Below, piece by piece: positions 38,430 to 47,900 of a DNA stretch of 64,000 bases. The translations under genes and the position numbers were made by a program. Source of the DNA: Ensifer sp. IC4062 (GTDB lineage Bacteria; Pseudomonadota; Alphaproteobacteria; Rhizobiales; Rhizobiaceae); assembly GCF_020193575.1 (NCBI RefSeq), contig NZ_JADYVD010000022.1, positions 43,976 through 107,975 on the forward strand, read 5' to 3'. Position 1 is the first letter of the stretch. Each line of letters begins with the position of its first letter. The notes under the pieces were generated by a model. That model was not told the origin of the DNA. It worked only from the letters and a program-made list of their open reading frames with translations, and ran no database searches.

Positions 38430-40319
38430 TCAGTCCATGGCGTGGATGTCGCGGTCCTTGGTTTCCGGCAGGAACAGGAGACCGATGACCAGCGTGATGC
38501 CGGCGAAGACGATCGGGTACCAGAGGCCGTAATAGATATCGCCCTGGGCCGCGCTCATCGCGAAGGCCGTTGCCGGCAGCAGGCCACCGAACCAGCCGTT
38601 GCCGATGTGGTAAGGCAACGACATGCCGGTGTAGCGGATGCGGGTCGGGAAGAGCTCGACCAGCAACGCTGCGATCGGTCCGTAGACCATCGTCACATAG
38701 ATGACGAGGACGGTCAGCACGGCGATGATCATCGTCCAATTGACCCGGGCCGGATCAGCCACCATCGTGAAGGCGCCGCCCTTGTCGATCGAATAGACCG
38801 CCATTTCCGTGGCGCCGCCGACCTCTTCTTTCGTCAGCAGCTTGTCTGCAATCAGCTTGTCGGCCGGTACCATGGTCTTTTCGCCGGCGCGGACAGCAGC
38901 CGCGTCGAGCGCCAGTTCTGGATTGGCCGCAACGAAAGCCTCGAGCTTGGACTCCGGAACCCTGGCGACACCGCGTACGAGCGGGTAGCCGGAGGCCTGG
39001 AGCGCCATGTTGACCTGCTTGCTGAAGGCCGCATCCTCGGCCTTCGCCTTGTCGCCCGCGGCAACCGCGTCGTAGCTGGCGATCGTTGTCTCACCGATCT
39101 TGACGGTTGCCGGCGTTCCCGCCGCCGCTGTGCTTACGACGTCATAGGGAACGGAGTTTTTGGTCAGGAACGCGGTCGCAATGTCGCAGGAGCTCGTGAA
39201 CTTCTGAACGCCTGTCGGGTTGAACTGGAAATTGCAGTCCCCAGGGGCCGCGGTGACCGTGGCGCGGACATTCTCTTGCGCTTCCGCAAGCGCCGGGTTG
39301 CCGGCCCAGGTCAGCGCTTTGAACAGCGGGAAGTAGGTGAGCATGGCAAGCAGCAAGCCCGCCATGATGATCGGCTTGCGGCCGATCTTGTCCGACAGCC
39401 AGCCGAAGACGACGAAGAAGCCGGTGCCGATGAGCAGCGAGGCAGCCACCATCAGGTTGGCCGACTGACCGTCCACCTTCAAGACGCCCGTGAGGAAGAA
39501 GAGCGCGTAGAACTGGCCCGAATACCATACGACCGCCTGGCCCACCACCGCACCGAAGAGTGCCAGAAGTGCGATCTTGGCATTCTTCCACTGGCCGAAG
39601 GCTTCCGTCAGGGGCGCCTTCGAGCCCTTCCCTTCTTCCTTCATCTTCTTGAAAGCGGGCGACTCGTTCATCTTCAGCCGGATCCAGACGGAAACGCCGA
39701 GAAGCACGCAGGAGAGCAGGAACGGGATACGCCAGCCCCAGGCGGCAAAAGCCTCCTTGCCAACGATGAATTGGACCAGCAGGATGACGACCAGCGACAG
39801 GAACAGGCCGAGCGTCGCAGTAGTCTGAATCCACGAGGTGAAATAGCCGCGTCGACCGTGCGGAGCATGCTCGGCGACATAGGTCGCAGCGCCGCCGTAT
39901 TCACCACCGAGCGCGAGACCCTGAAGCAGGCGCAGGATGATCAGGATGATCGGCGCGGTAATGCCGATCGAGGCCGAACCCGGCAGCACGCCGACGAGAA
40001 ACGTCGACAGGCCCATGATCAGGATAGTGACAAGGAACGTATATTTGCGGCCGACGAGGTCGCCGAGACGACCGAAAACGAGCGCGCCGAACGGGCGCAC
40101 CAGGAAGCCGGCAGCAAAAGCGAGCAAGGCGAAGATCGCCTGCGTCGTCGGGGGATATTGGCTGAAGAAGGTGGCGCCGATATAGAGCGCAAGCGAGCCA
40201 TAAAGATAAAAATCGTACCATTCGAAGACGGTACCGAGCGAAGAAGCGAAGATGACCTTCTTCTCCTCGCCGGTCATGGGACCGGCTTTTACACCGCCCA
40301 CGGTTGCGACATTTGCCAT
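38430..40319 (-). CDS. MFS metabolite:H+ symporter (MHS family) with large internal domain
   Basis: 629 residues from ATG 40319 (GGAGGATT upstream). Start SSLGTVFEWYDFYLYGSLA and GRLGDLVGRKYTFL are classical MHS/proline-betaine-type motifs. Twelve transmembrane helices are expected. Unusual: about 190 mostly soluble residues (roughly 335-528) sit between helices 8 and 9, rich in Ala and charged residues with two Cys (DCNFQF at about 361-366 and SSCDIA near 376-381), probably periplasmic. Typical MHS proteins are 430-550 residues. The substrate is not deducible. Confidence 0.9.
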   Translation of the reverse strand: MANVATVGGVKAGPMTGEEKKVIFASSLGTVFEWYDFYLYGSLALYIGATFFSQYPPTTQAIFALLAFAAGFLVRPFGALVFGRLGDLVGRKYTFLVTILIMGLSTFLVGVLPGSASIGITAPIILIILRLLQGLALGGEYGGAATYVAEHAPHGRRGYFTSWIQTTATLGLFLSLVVILLVQFIVGKEAFAAWGWRIPFLLSCVLLGVSVWIRLKMNESPAFKKMKEEGKGSKAPLTEAFGQWKNAKIALLALFGAVVGQAVVWYSGQFYALFFLTGVLKVDGQSANLMVAASLLIGTGFFVVFGWLSDKIGRKPIIMAGLLLAMLTYFPLFKALTWAGNPALAEAQENVRATVTAAPGDCNFQFNPTGVQKFTSSCDIATAFLTKNSVPYDVVSTAAAGTPATVKIGETTIASYDAVAAGDKAKAEDAAFSKQVNMALQASGYPLVRGVARVPESKLEAFVAANPELALDAAAVRAGEKTMVPADKLIADKLLTKEEVGGATEMAVYSIDKGGAFTMVADPARVNWTMIIAVLTVLVIYVTMVYGPIAALLVELFPTRIRYTGMSLPYHIGNGWFGGLLPATAFAMSAAQGDIYYGLWYPIVFAGITLVIGLLFLPETKDRDIHAMD

Positions 40320-40635
40320 TTTGATAATCCTCCACTCCAAATTGGCATATTGGAGCGCCCATTCCCCGATCCGACGTTCCTCCCTGAACATCCGGACGTG
40401 GTGCGCCTTCTCACAAGATGTCAGAAAAGTGGTGCGCGAGGCAGCGATGCTTTCGGCTTATGACTTTGGTCTAATGCGGCGATCGGGTGCGCCGCCGGAA
40501 CGGGATCACGCAAAAGTGTGGCGCGGCTTTCGCTGTTTCGGCGCTGACGGCCGGGAGGCGATCTAGGCAGAAACCGGCTGCGGCTTGACTCTTGCCGAAA
40601 ACCGCGTATGAGCAGCGGCGAACGAGGAAACCGCC
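40320..40635. other. Intergenic region with degenerate repeat
   Basis: 316 bp between the MHS transporter and the asd leader. GGGATCACGCAAAAGTGTGG at 40501-40520 resembles the RIME-like repeat at 8936; otherwise nothing recognisable. The asd promoter should lie at its right end. Confidence 0.4.
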
Positions 40636-40755
40636 ATGCGACCGAACGGTCCGTCCATCGCTGCGCTGATCTTGCCGGCCGCTGTTGCCGGGCAGGTTCG
40701 CCATTTCTCGCTCGCTAGCAAAACAACGGCCAAAACGACGACGAAAACCGTCTGA
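40636..40755 (+). CDS. Candidate Thr/Lys-rich leader peptide upstream of asd
   Basis: 39-codon ORF, ATG 40636 with GAGGAAA 6 bp upstream, stop TGA 40753-40755. The first two thirds are hydrophobic (PSIAALILPAAVAGQV). The last 11 residues are KTTAKTTTKTV: six Thr and three Lys, including AAA and ACA codons uncommon in this genome. Threonine and lysine are end products of the pathway that asd feeds. Two hairpins (40778-40794 and 40800-40825) lie between this ORF and asd. This looks like an attenuation leader, but neither hairpin is followed by a U-run, so the mechanism is unproven. It could also be a chance ORF. Confidence 0.5.
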   Translation: MRPNGPSIAALILPAAVAGQVRHFSLASKTTAKTTTKTV

Positions 40756-40777
40756 CGTCTCTGGCCCTCCGCTCTCT

Positions 40778-40825
40778 CCCCGGTACGGCCGGGGACAGGA
40801 AACCAGCGGGCCTCCCGCGCGGTTT
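40778..40825 (+). promoter_or_regulatory. Two hairpins in the asd leader
   Basis: Hairpin 1: CCCCGG (40778-40783) / CCGGGG (40789-40794). Hairpin 2: AAACC-A-GCGGG (40800-40810) / CCCGC-GC-GGTTT (40814-40825). Both lie between the Thr/Lys-rich ORF and the asd start. There is no U-tract after either; pyrimidine-rich CCCCCTCC follows hairpin 2. Confidence 0.5.
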
Positions 40826-40868
40826 CCCCCTCCACCCGACGAGGAGAGACAGAAAGAGAGCTTAGATC

Positions 40869-41903
40869 ATGGGTTTCAAGATTGCAGTCGCAGGCGCCAC
40901 CGGCAATGTCGGCCGGGAGATGCTGAACATCCTTTCGGAACGCGGTTTTCCCGCCGATGAAGTCGTGGCGCTCGCCTCGTCGCGCTCCGTCGGTACCGAA
41001 GTTTCCTATGGCGACAAGACGCTGAGGGTCTCCAACCTCGAAACCTACGATTTCTCCGATACCGATATTTGCCTGATGTCGGCCGGCGGCGCGGTTTCGC
41101 AGAAGTATTCGCCGAAGATCGGCCAGCAGGGCTGCGTCGTCATCGACAATTCTTCCGCCTGGCGCTACGACGCCGACGTTCCGCTGATCGTCCCGGAAGT
41201 CAACCCCGATGCGATCACGCTTTTCTCGAAGAAGAATATCATCGCCAACCCGAATTGCTCGACGGCCCAGCTCGTCGTCGCGCTGAAGCCGCTGCATGAC
41301 CGCGCCAAAATCAAGCGTGTCGTCGTTTCCACCTATCAGTCGGTTTCCGGCGCCGGCAAGGATGGCATGGACGAGCTCTTCAACCAGACCCGCGCCGTCT
41401 TTGTTGCCGATCCGATCGAGAGCAAGAAGTTCACCAAGCGCATCGCCTTCAACGTCATTCCGCACATCGACGTGTTCATGGAAGACGGCTACACCAAGGA
41501 AGAGTGGAAGGTTCTGGCGGAAACCAAGAAGATGCTCGATCCGAAGATCAAGGTGACCTGCACGGCCGTGCGCGTTCCTGTCTTCATCGGTCACTCGGAA
41601 TCGGTCAATATCGAGTTTGAGAACGAAATTACTGCCGACGAGGCACGCGAGATCCTGCGCGAGGCGCCGGGTTGCCTGGTGGTCGACAAGCATGAGAACG
41701 GCGGCTACGTGACGCCATATGAATGCGCTGGCGAAGACGCCACGTATATTTCGCGCATCCGCGAGGACGCGACGGTCGAGAACGGTCTAAACATGTGGGT
41801 CGTCTCCGACAACCTGCGCAAGGGCGCCGCGCTCAACGCCATCCAGATCGCCGAGTTGCTCGTCAACCGCGGCCTGGTCAAGCCACGCAAGCAGGCCGCT
41901 TGA
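40869..41903 (+). CDS. asd: Aspartate-semialdehyde dehydrogenase
   Basis: 344 residues. NADPH-dependent reduction of aspartyl phosphate, the branch point for lysine, threonine, methionine and diaminopimelate. N-terminal AVAGATGNVGREM dinucleotide motif, catalytic Cys in ANPNCSTAQ near residues 129-137, and substrate-binding VSTYQSVSGAGKDGMDEL. ATG 40869 follows a GAGAG-rich stretch. A Thr/Lys-rich leader ORF and two hairpins precede it. Essential gene in most bacteria. Confidence 0.97.
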   Translation: MGFKIAVAGATGNVGREMLNILSERGFPADEVVALASSRSVGTEVSYGDKTLRVSNLETYDFSDTDICLMSAGGAVSQKYSPKIGQQGCVVIDNSSAWRYDADVPLIVPEVNPDAITLFSKKNIIANPNCSTAQLVVALKPLHDRAKIKRVVVSTYQSVSGAGKDGMDELFNQTRAVFVADPIESKKFTKRIAFNVIPHIDVFMEDGYTKEEWKVLAETKKMLDPKIKVTCTAVRVPVFIGHSESVNIEFENEITADEAREILREAPGCLVVDKHENGGYVTPYECAGEDATYISRIREDATVENGLNMWVVSDNLRKGAALNAIQIAELLVNRGLVKPRKQAA

Positions 41904-41928
41904 TCGGCCCCGCTCAAGATTTGAATTG

Positions 41929-41964
41929 AAGCCCCGCCCGGTCCGCCAGGCATCAGCGGGGCTT
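41929..41964 (+). terminator. asd terminator
   Basis: Nine-pair stem AAGCCCCGC / GCGGGGCTT with an 18-base loop, 25 bp after the asd stop; only a weak pyrimidine tail (GCCATTCTTCT) follows. Confidence 0.65.
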
Positions 41965-41988
41965 GCCATTCTTCTGCCGGCATTAGGC

Positions 41989-42004
41989 GGATTCACGTGA
42001 AACA
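41989..42004. other. parS-like 16-mer
   Basis: GGATTCACGTGAAACA matches 14 of 16 positions of the usual ParB site TGTTTCACGTGAAACA, with one half-site perfect. Intergenic, upstream of the transglycosylase gene. Confidence 0.35.
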
Positions 42005-42094
42005 TGTGATCTCGTGACGCGGGATCAATAACAGGCCGGCAGAAGCCGGCGTTTTTGAAGACAAGCGATAGTTCGGGCAACTACGGGGTATTCC

Positions 42095-42916
42095 ATGCAC
42101 AGGGCAAAGTGCGTAGTGGCGGGGCTGGTGGCCCTGGTTTCAACGGCGATCCTTCCCTCGGCCGCGGCGGCGGCCCAATGCGGCAACGACGCCAGCGGCT
42201 TTCAGGCCTGGGTGGCCGAGTTCAAACAGCAAGCCGCCGGCAACGGCATCAGCCCCGCGGTCATCGACCAGGCGCTCTCCGGTGTCGCCTATAACCGGGC
42301 GACGATCCGCGCCGACCGCGGTCAGAAGAGCTTCAAGCTCTCGCTCGACCAGTTCATGCAGAAGCGCGGCGGTCAGGCGATCATCTCTCGTGGCAAGAAG
42401 ATGCGGGCGCAAAACGCCAGGCTCTTCGACAGCATCGAGCAGCGCTTCGGCGTGCCAGCCGGGCCGCTGATCGCGATCTGGGGCATGGAGACCGGCTTCG
42501 GCTCGTTCATGGGCAAGGAACATACGCTCTCGGCTGTTTCGACGCTCGCCTATGATTGCCGGCGATCGGACTATTTCACCAACCAGCTCTACGCGGCGCT
42601 CCAGCTCGTCCAGCGCGGCGATCTCAGCCCGGCGGCCCGGGGTGCCGCGCATGGCGAGATCGGACAGACCCAGTTCCTGCCGGTCAACGTCTTGAGATTT
42701 GGCGTGGACGGCGATGGCGACGGCCACGTCGACATGGTCCGCTCCAAGGCGGATGCACTCGCCTCGACGGCAAACTTCCTGCGCGGCCATGGTTGGCAGC
42801 CGGGCGGCGGCTATCAGCCCGGCGAAGTCAATTACGCTGCGATCCAGGGATGGAACGCAGCCAGCGTCTACCAGCAAGCAATCGCTATCATCGGCGCCGA
42901 GATTGACGGCTACTGA
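42095..42916 (+). CDS. Lytic murein transglycosylase (MltB/SLT_2 type)
   Basis: 273 residues with a signal peptide (MHRAKCVVAGLVALVSTAIL, cleavage near residue 26 after AAA). SLT_2-type catalytic region: IAIWGMETGFGSFMGKEHTLS with the catalytic Glu at about residue 132, and GEIGQTQFLPVNVLRFGVDGDGDG. It has no lipobox Cys at the cleavage site, so it is periplasmic rather than a lipoprotein. Cleaves peptidoglycan glycan strands to 1,6-anhydro products. Shorter than E. coli MltB because it lacks a peptidoglycan-binding extension. Confidence 0.92.
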   Translation: MHRAKCVVAGLVALVSTAILPSAAAAAQCGNDASGFQAWVAEFKQQAAGNGISPAVIDQALSGVAYNRATIRADRGQKSFKLSLDQFMQKRGGQAIISRGKKMRAQNARLFDSIEQRFGVPAGPLIAIWGMETGFGSFMGKEHTLSAVSTLAYDCRRSDYFTNQLYAALQLVQRGDLSPAARGAAHGEIGQTQFLPVNVLRFGVDGDGDGHVDMVRSKADALASTANFLRGHGWQPGGGYQPGEVNYAAIQGWNAASVYQQAIAIIGAEIDGY

Positions 42917-42940
42917 TTGCGTCCAACAGAAAATCGAGCG

Positions 42941-42969
42941 AGCCCGGTTCGAAAGGACCGGGCTTTTTT
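42941..42969 (+). terminator. Transglycosylase gene terminator
   Basis: Stem AGCCCGGT / ACCGGGCT with an 8-base loop followed by TTTTT; a textbook intrinsic terminator 24 bp after the stop and before the convergent carbonic anhydrase gene. Confidence 0.92.
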
Positions 42970-42982
42970 ACATGCCCACCGT

Positions 42983-43630
42983 TTACCTGCCCGGTCGGGC
43001 AAAATCGCCGGTCTTGGCGTCCATCACCCAAAGCTCCCCGGTCGAAATGTCGAACCAGGCACCATGAAGCTGCAGCTTGCCCTTGGCTTCCAGGACCTGA
43101 ACGCAGGGGAAGGTGCGCAGGTTGGCGAGTGAATTGCGGATCGAGACCCGCTCGAGCGCGCGCTGGCGCTCCGCCTGGGTCATGAAATCGTTGCTCTGGA
43201 TCTGTTCGGCGGCTGGCTTCAACAGGTTCATCCACCGCCCGATGAAATCGCCGGGGGACAAGGGTTCCGCATCCGGATCGAGCGCCGCCTTGATGCCGCC
43301 GCAGCGCCCATGTCCCATGACGACGATGTTGCTGACGCGCAAGGACTGAACCGCGAACTCGAGTGCGGCAGAGGTCGAGTGATAGTGCCCATCCGGCTCG
43401 TATGGCGGCATCAAATTGGCGACGTTGCGGACGACGAAGAGTTCTCCAGGACCGCTGTCGAAGATCGTTTCGGGTGCGGCCCGCGAATCGCAACAGGCGA
43501 TAACCATCGTCTTCGGTTTCTGACCGCTCTCGGCGAGCGTCTTATAGCGTTGCTGCTGCTCGCTGAAACGACCGTTCATGAAATTACGGTAACCGGCTAG
43601 AAGATGTTCCGGAAAACCCTGCATATCCAT
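42983..43630 (-). CDS. Beta-class carbonic anhydrase
   Basis: 215 residues from ATG 43630 (MDMQGFPEHLLAGYRNFMNG); a start at 43651 would add seven residues without a ribosome site. Zinc-site motifs are present: CCDSRAAPETIF (Cys, Asp, Arg) and MGHGRCGGIKAAL (His, Cys). Interconverts CO2 and bicarbonate; no signal peptide, so cytoplasmic. Supplies bicarbonate to carboxylases. Convergent with the transglycosylase gene. Confidence 0.94.
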   Translation of the reverse strand: MDMQGFPEHLLAGYRNFMNGRFSEQQQRYKTLAESGQKPKTMVIACCDSRAAPETIFDSGPGELFVVRNVANLMPPYEPDGHYHSTSAALEFAVQSLRVSNIVVMGHGRCGGIKAALDPDAEPLSPGDFIGRWMNLLKPAAEQIQSNDFMTQAERQRALERVSIRNSLANLRTFPCVQVLEAKGKLQLHGAWFDISTGELWVMDAKTGDFARPGR

Positions 43631-43757
43631 CGATAACCCCGCGTCATTCACTCATTCATTGCTGCATCGGGACCAATGAAGCGTCGAAGTGTTACAGCGA
43701 CCGCGGCGCACCTGAAAGGGCAAAGCGCGCTTATGAGCCACTTCTTTTGTATCCCGC

Positions 43758-44639
43758 CTATTTCTTCCGCACCTGACTCGGATGCAAGAGGCGCCGCATC
43801 TGGACCATGGCCATCGGTGTCGCAAGACTTGACACATCCTGCTCGAGCGTCAGTTCGTCGGCACCGCGCCGGGCGGTGCGCGCGATGATTTCGAACACGC
43901 TGGCGGTCGCCATCTGCAGCGCCCTTTCTTCCGGCATCTCCTGAAGCAGCCGCGCCAGAAAGACGGCGGCCAGAAGATCGCCTGTGCCGTTCGGCGAATC
44001 GTCGACCAATCGGTGCTCGGCCAGCAACGCATGGCTGCCGGACAGGTAGAGATTGCCCGTGCCACCCGTCATCATCGGGATCGCCGACGTCACCAGCATG
44101 CGTGAAGGTCCGAGACCGAGCGCCGCGTCGAGGATCGCCGTATTCGTTTCAAGTGCTGCCCCGACGAGCCAGGAGAGTTCGAACCGGTTGGGGGTCGCAA
44201 GTGTCGCCAACGGCAGCAGCCGGTCGCGCACCGCGGCCGCAACCTCGGCCGAAACATAAAGGCCGTTGGCATCACCGATGACGGGATCGCAGGCGTATAG
44301 CAGCTCGGGATTTCCCTTCCGTAACGCCGTCACCAGTTGCGCAACGCCGTCGACCTGGCCCGGCGAGCAGAGATAGCCCGACAGAACGGCCCGCACTTCA
44401 CCGATCCAGCGTGCATCGATGAGATCATCGATGATCGACTGGAAGTCCGTGTCGGCGATCGTCACCCGTGTCGAGCGGCCGTGACCCGGATGCCACGGCA
44501 GGATCACCGTCGGCACGGCCCAGACGCGATGCCCGAGCGTTTCCAATGCGAGGACCGCGGCCCGGTTCCCAACAGTGCCACGAACCACATGACTTGAAAT
44601 AACGATGACGGCGCCGGTTGCTGCAGGCATTTCGGGCAT
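43758..44639 (-). CDS. pdxY: Pyridoxal kinase
   Basis: 293 residues from ATG 44639 (MPEMPAATGAVIVISSHVVR), with GAGGAAATGG upstream. Ribokinase-like fold; VVRGTVGNRAAVLALETLGH at the N-terminus and DDSPNGTGDLLAAVFLARLL with the GTGD anion hole and catalytic Asp. Phosphorylates pyridoxal (and related vitamers) in PLP salvage. PdxY and PdxK cannot be sharply separated here; gene length and motifs favour PdxY. Confidence 0.9.
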   Translation of the reverse strand: MPEMPAATGAVIVISSHVVRGTVGNRAAVLALETLGHRVWAVPTVILPWHPGHGRSTRVTIADTDFQSIIDDLIDARWIGEVRAVLSGYLCSPGQVDGVAQLVTALRKGNPELLYACDPVIGDANGLYVSAEVAAAVRDRLLPLATLATPNRFELSWLVGAALETNTAILDAALGLGPSRMLVTSAIPMMTGGTGNLYLSGSHALLAEHRLVDDSPNGTGDLLAAVFLARLLQEMPEERALQMATASVFEIIARTARRGADELTLEQDVSSLATPMAMVQMRRLLHPSQVRKK

Positions 44640-44834
44640 CGGGCAGTTCCATTTCCTCGAATCAAAGTGTGATCGCCTGACTGTCACAGGCCTGTCAACA
44701 GCGGGCGCCAGACAGGGACGAAACAGGACTTCGGCGTTTTCGTTCGTTTCTAAGGTTTTTCGAGCAATTTTCGCAAAATCGCCTTCGATTTAAATGGATT
44801 TAGGTCGAAACCGCGTGAATTTCTCCAAACTTTG

Positions 44835-44857
44835 GCTCGATTTTGCCGAAATCGAGC
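44835..44857. promoter_or_regulatory. Inverted repeat upstream of the glutamate dehydrogenase gene
   Basis: GCTCGATTT / AAATCGAGC, a perfect 9-bp dyad with a 5-base spacer, 64 bp before the ATG in an AT-rich 282-bp divergent region. Candidate operator or leader hairpin. Confidence 0.5.
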
Positions 44858-44921
44858 ATAAAACGATCGCCATTGGCCATGGTTCTGATAGGCTCGTCTA
44901 TCACGAATGGGGAGAGAGTTC

Positions 44922-47900
44922 ATGGGCGTGAAATACAATCCAAAACGGGACAGGCATATCGACGCGGCCAAGGCGGCTGCGGAGAAGATCGGCGCTGAGG
45001 CGCTGGCGCCCGAGATCCTCTTCGGCGGGGCAAGCAACGACGACCTTGACCTCTACACCGCCGACATGCTGGCCCTGACGGCAGCGTATGCGCGTAAGGA
45101 ACTGGCGCGCTGGGACGGCGGTAAGCCACAGGTTTCGGTCGAGACAGTGCCGGGGGTTGCGCCGGGCGGCACCGATGTCTCGATCATCGCCATCACCGAA
45201 CGCAACATGCCGTTTCTCTATGATTCGATCATGGGTGAGGTGACGAGCACGCACCGCGACATCCACCTCGCGATCCATCCCATTCTCGTCATGGAACCGG
45301 GCAAACCTGTCAAGCCGTTCGATCCCGACGAGGAAAGCGATCCGGCCCACCGGGTGAGCCATATCCAGATCCACCTGGACAAGCTCGCGCCGCTCGAGGC
45401 GCGTTCGCTGAGCAAGCGCATCGCCGACGTTTTGGAGCAGGTCCATCAAGCCGTCCACGACTGGCCGGCGATGACGGCATTGCTCAACCAGGCCATGGGG
45501 GAGCTGGAAGACTACAACGCGTCGCGCAAGAAGAGTGATCGCGACGAGGCACTCGCGTTCCTTCGCTGGCTAAGGGACAACAATTTCACCTTCCTTGGCA
45601 TGCGGGAATACACCTATTCCGGCAAGGGCGATAAGGCGACGGTCGAACGCGGCAAGGGCAGGGGCCTCGGCCTTCTCTCCAACCCTGACGTCCGTGTGCT
45701 GCGCCAGGGCAAGGATGCCGTCCTGACGACCCCGGAAATCATCGCCTTCCTTGAGGGACCTGAGTTCCTGATCGTCACCAAGGCCAATGTGAAATCCGTC
45801 GTCCACCGCCGTGCCTATATGGACTACATCGGCATCAAGCGGTTCGATGCCTCCGGCAACGTGGTCGGGGAACTCCGCATCGTCGGCCTCTTCACCTCGA
45901 CGGCCTATACCCGCCAGGCTTCCGAAATACCGTTGCTCCGGCACAAGATCGAAAAGATCATCGACTATTTCGGCTACGATCCCCAGAGCCATTCCGGCAA
46001 GATGCTGGCAAACACGCTGGAGTCCTATCCGCGCGACGACCTTTTCCAGATAGACGTCGGCCTGCTCGCCGCCTTCTGCGAGCAGATCAACGAACTCAGC
46101 GACCGGCCGCGCATCAGGGTGTTGCCGCGCATCGATCATTTCGACCGCTTCGTCTCGGTCCTCGTCTTCGTGCCGCGCGAGCAGTACGACTCGGATGTGC
46201 GCGAGAAGATCGGCAACTATCTCAAGACGGCTTATGACGGCCGCGTTTCCGCTTATTACCCTGCCTTCCCCGAAGGCGGGCTGGCGCGGGTCCATTTCAT
46301 CATCGGCCGCTACGCCGGCAAGACGCCGCGCGTTCCCCAGACCAAGCTCGAGGAAGCGGTTCGCGGCATCGTTACCCGCTGGACCGATCGCTTCAACCTG
46401 CTTGCCCGCAAGGACGGCATCGAGATCTCGGTTGGCGAAGCCTATCAGGCAGCCTTCACGCCGGCGGAGGCCTATGACGACCTCCACGATATCGCCGCCT
46501 GCAAGGTCGATGACCCGATCCGCATCTCGTTCTATCACAAACAGCAGGAAAGGCCGGACACGCTGGAGCTGAAGATCTTCCACGCGGAGGATCCGGTTTC
46601 GCTGTCGCGTCGCGTGCCGCTCCTCGAAAATCTCGGTTTCCGCGTCATCAGCGAGCAGACCTACGACATCGGCGTCAGCTCCCATTCGGAAGAACAACGG
46701 CTCGTCGTGTTGCACGACATGGAGCTGGTTCACCGGGACGGACATGCGCTCAACCTCGCCAAGACCGGCCAGGCGCTCGAAGAGGCGTTCCTCGCCGCCT
46801 GGAACGGCACGACCGAGGACGACAATTTCAACCGGCTAATCTTGCTTGCGGGCCTCACCGCGCGAGAAGTCACGGTGCTGCGCGCCTATGCGCGCTATCT
46901 GCGCCAGGCGGGGATCACCTATTCGCAGGGCTATATCGCGGACACGCTGAACAAGTATCCGGAGATCGCTGCCGATATCTTCCGGCTGTTTACGGCGCGC
47001 ATGGATCCGAAGACCGAGGTGAAGGCGCGCACGAAGAAAAGCAATGCCTTGCTCTCCAACATCGAGGAGGCGCTCTCGGCCGTGCCGAGCCTCGATGAAG
47101 ACCGAATCCTGCGCCGCTACGTCAACGTGATCCAGTCGACGCTTCGGACGAACTATTTCCAAAGGGATGGAGACGGCAAGCCCCGCACCGTCCTTGCTTT
47201 CAAACTCGACCCGAAGCAGCTCGACGGCCTGCCTGAGCCTCGGCCTTTCCGTGAGATCTTCGTTTATGGCACCGAGGTCGAAGGCGTGCACCTGCGTTTC
47301 GGAAAGGTGGCGCGCGGCGGCCTACGCTGGTCCGATCGGGCGCAGGACTACCGTACCGAGGTGCTCGGCCTCGTCAAGGCGCAGCAGGTCAAGAATGCGG
47401 TCATCGTTCCGGTCGGCGCGAAGGGCGGCTTCTACCCGAAGCAGCTGCCTGTCGGAGGTACACGCGATGAAATTTTCAAAGCCGGCACGGAAGCCTACAA
47501 GACCTATATCCGCACGCTCCTCTCGGTGACGGACAATATCGTCGGCCAAGATGTCGTCCCGCCAGCCGATACGCTGAGGCTCGACGGCGATGATCCCTAT
47601 TTCGTCGTCGCGGCCGACAAGGGCACCGCGACCTTCTCGGACACGGCAAACGCGCTCGCCCAGGAAGCCGGCTTCTGGCTCGACGACGCCTTCGCCTCCG
47701 GCGGCTCGGCGGGCTACGATCATAAGAAGATGGGAATCACGGCCCGCGGCGCCTGGGAGGCCGTTAAGCGTCATTTCCGCGAAATGGATATTAACATCCA
47801 GACGACACCCTTCACCGTCGCCGGCGTCGGCGACATGTCCGGCGACGTTTTCGGCAATGGCATGCTGCTTTCGGAGAAGATCCGGCTGATCGCCGCCTTC

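Noticed and set aside
38412..40463. 683-codon open frame opposite the MHS transporter gene
   Set aside because: The minus strand encodes a membrane transporter with known motifs; the plus-strand translation is a charged low-complexity shadow.
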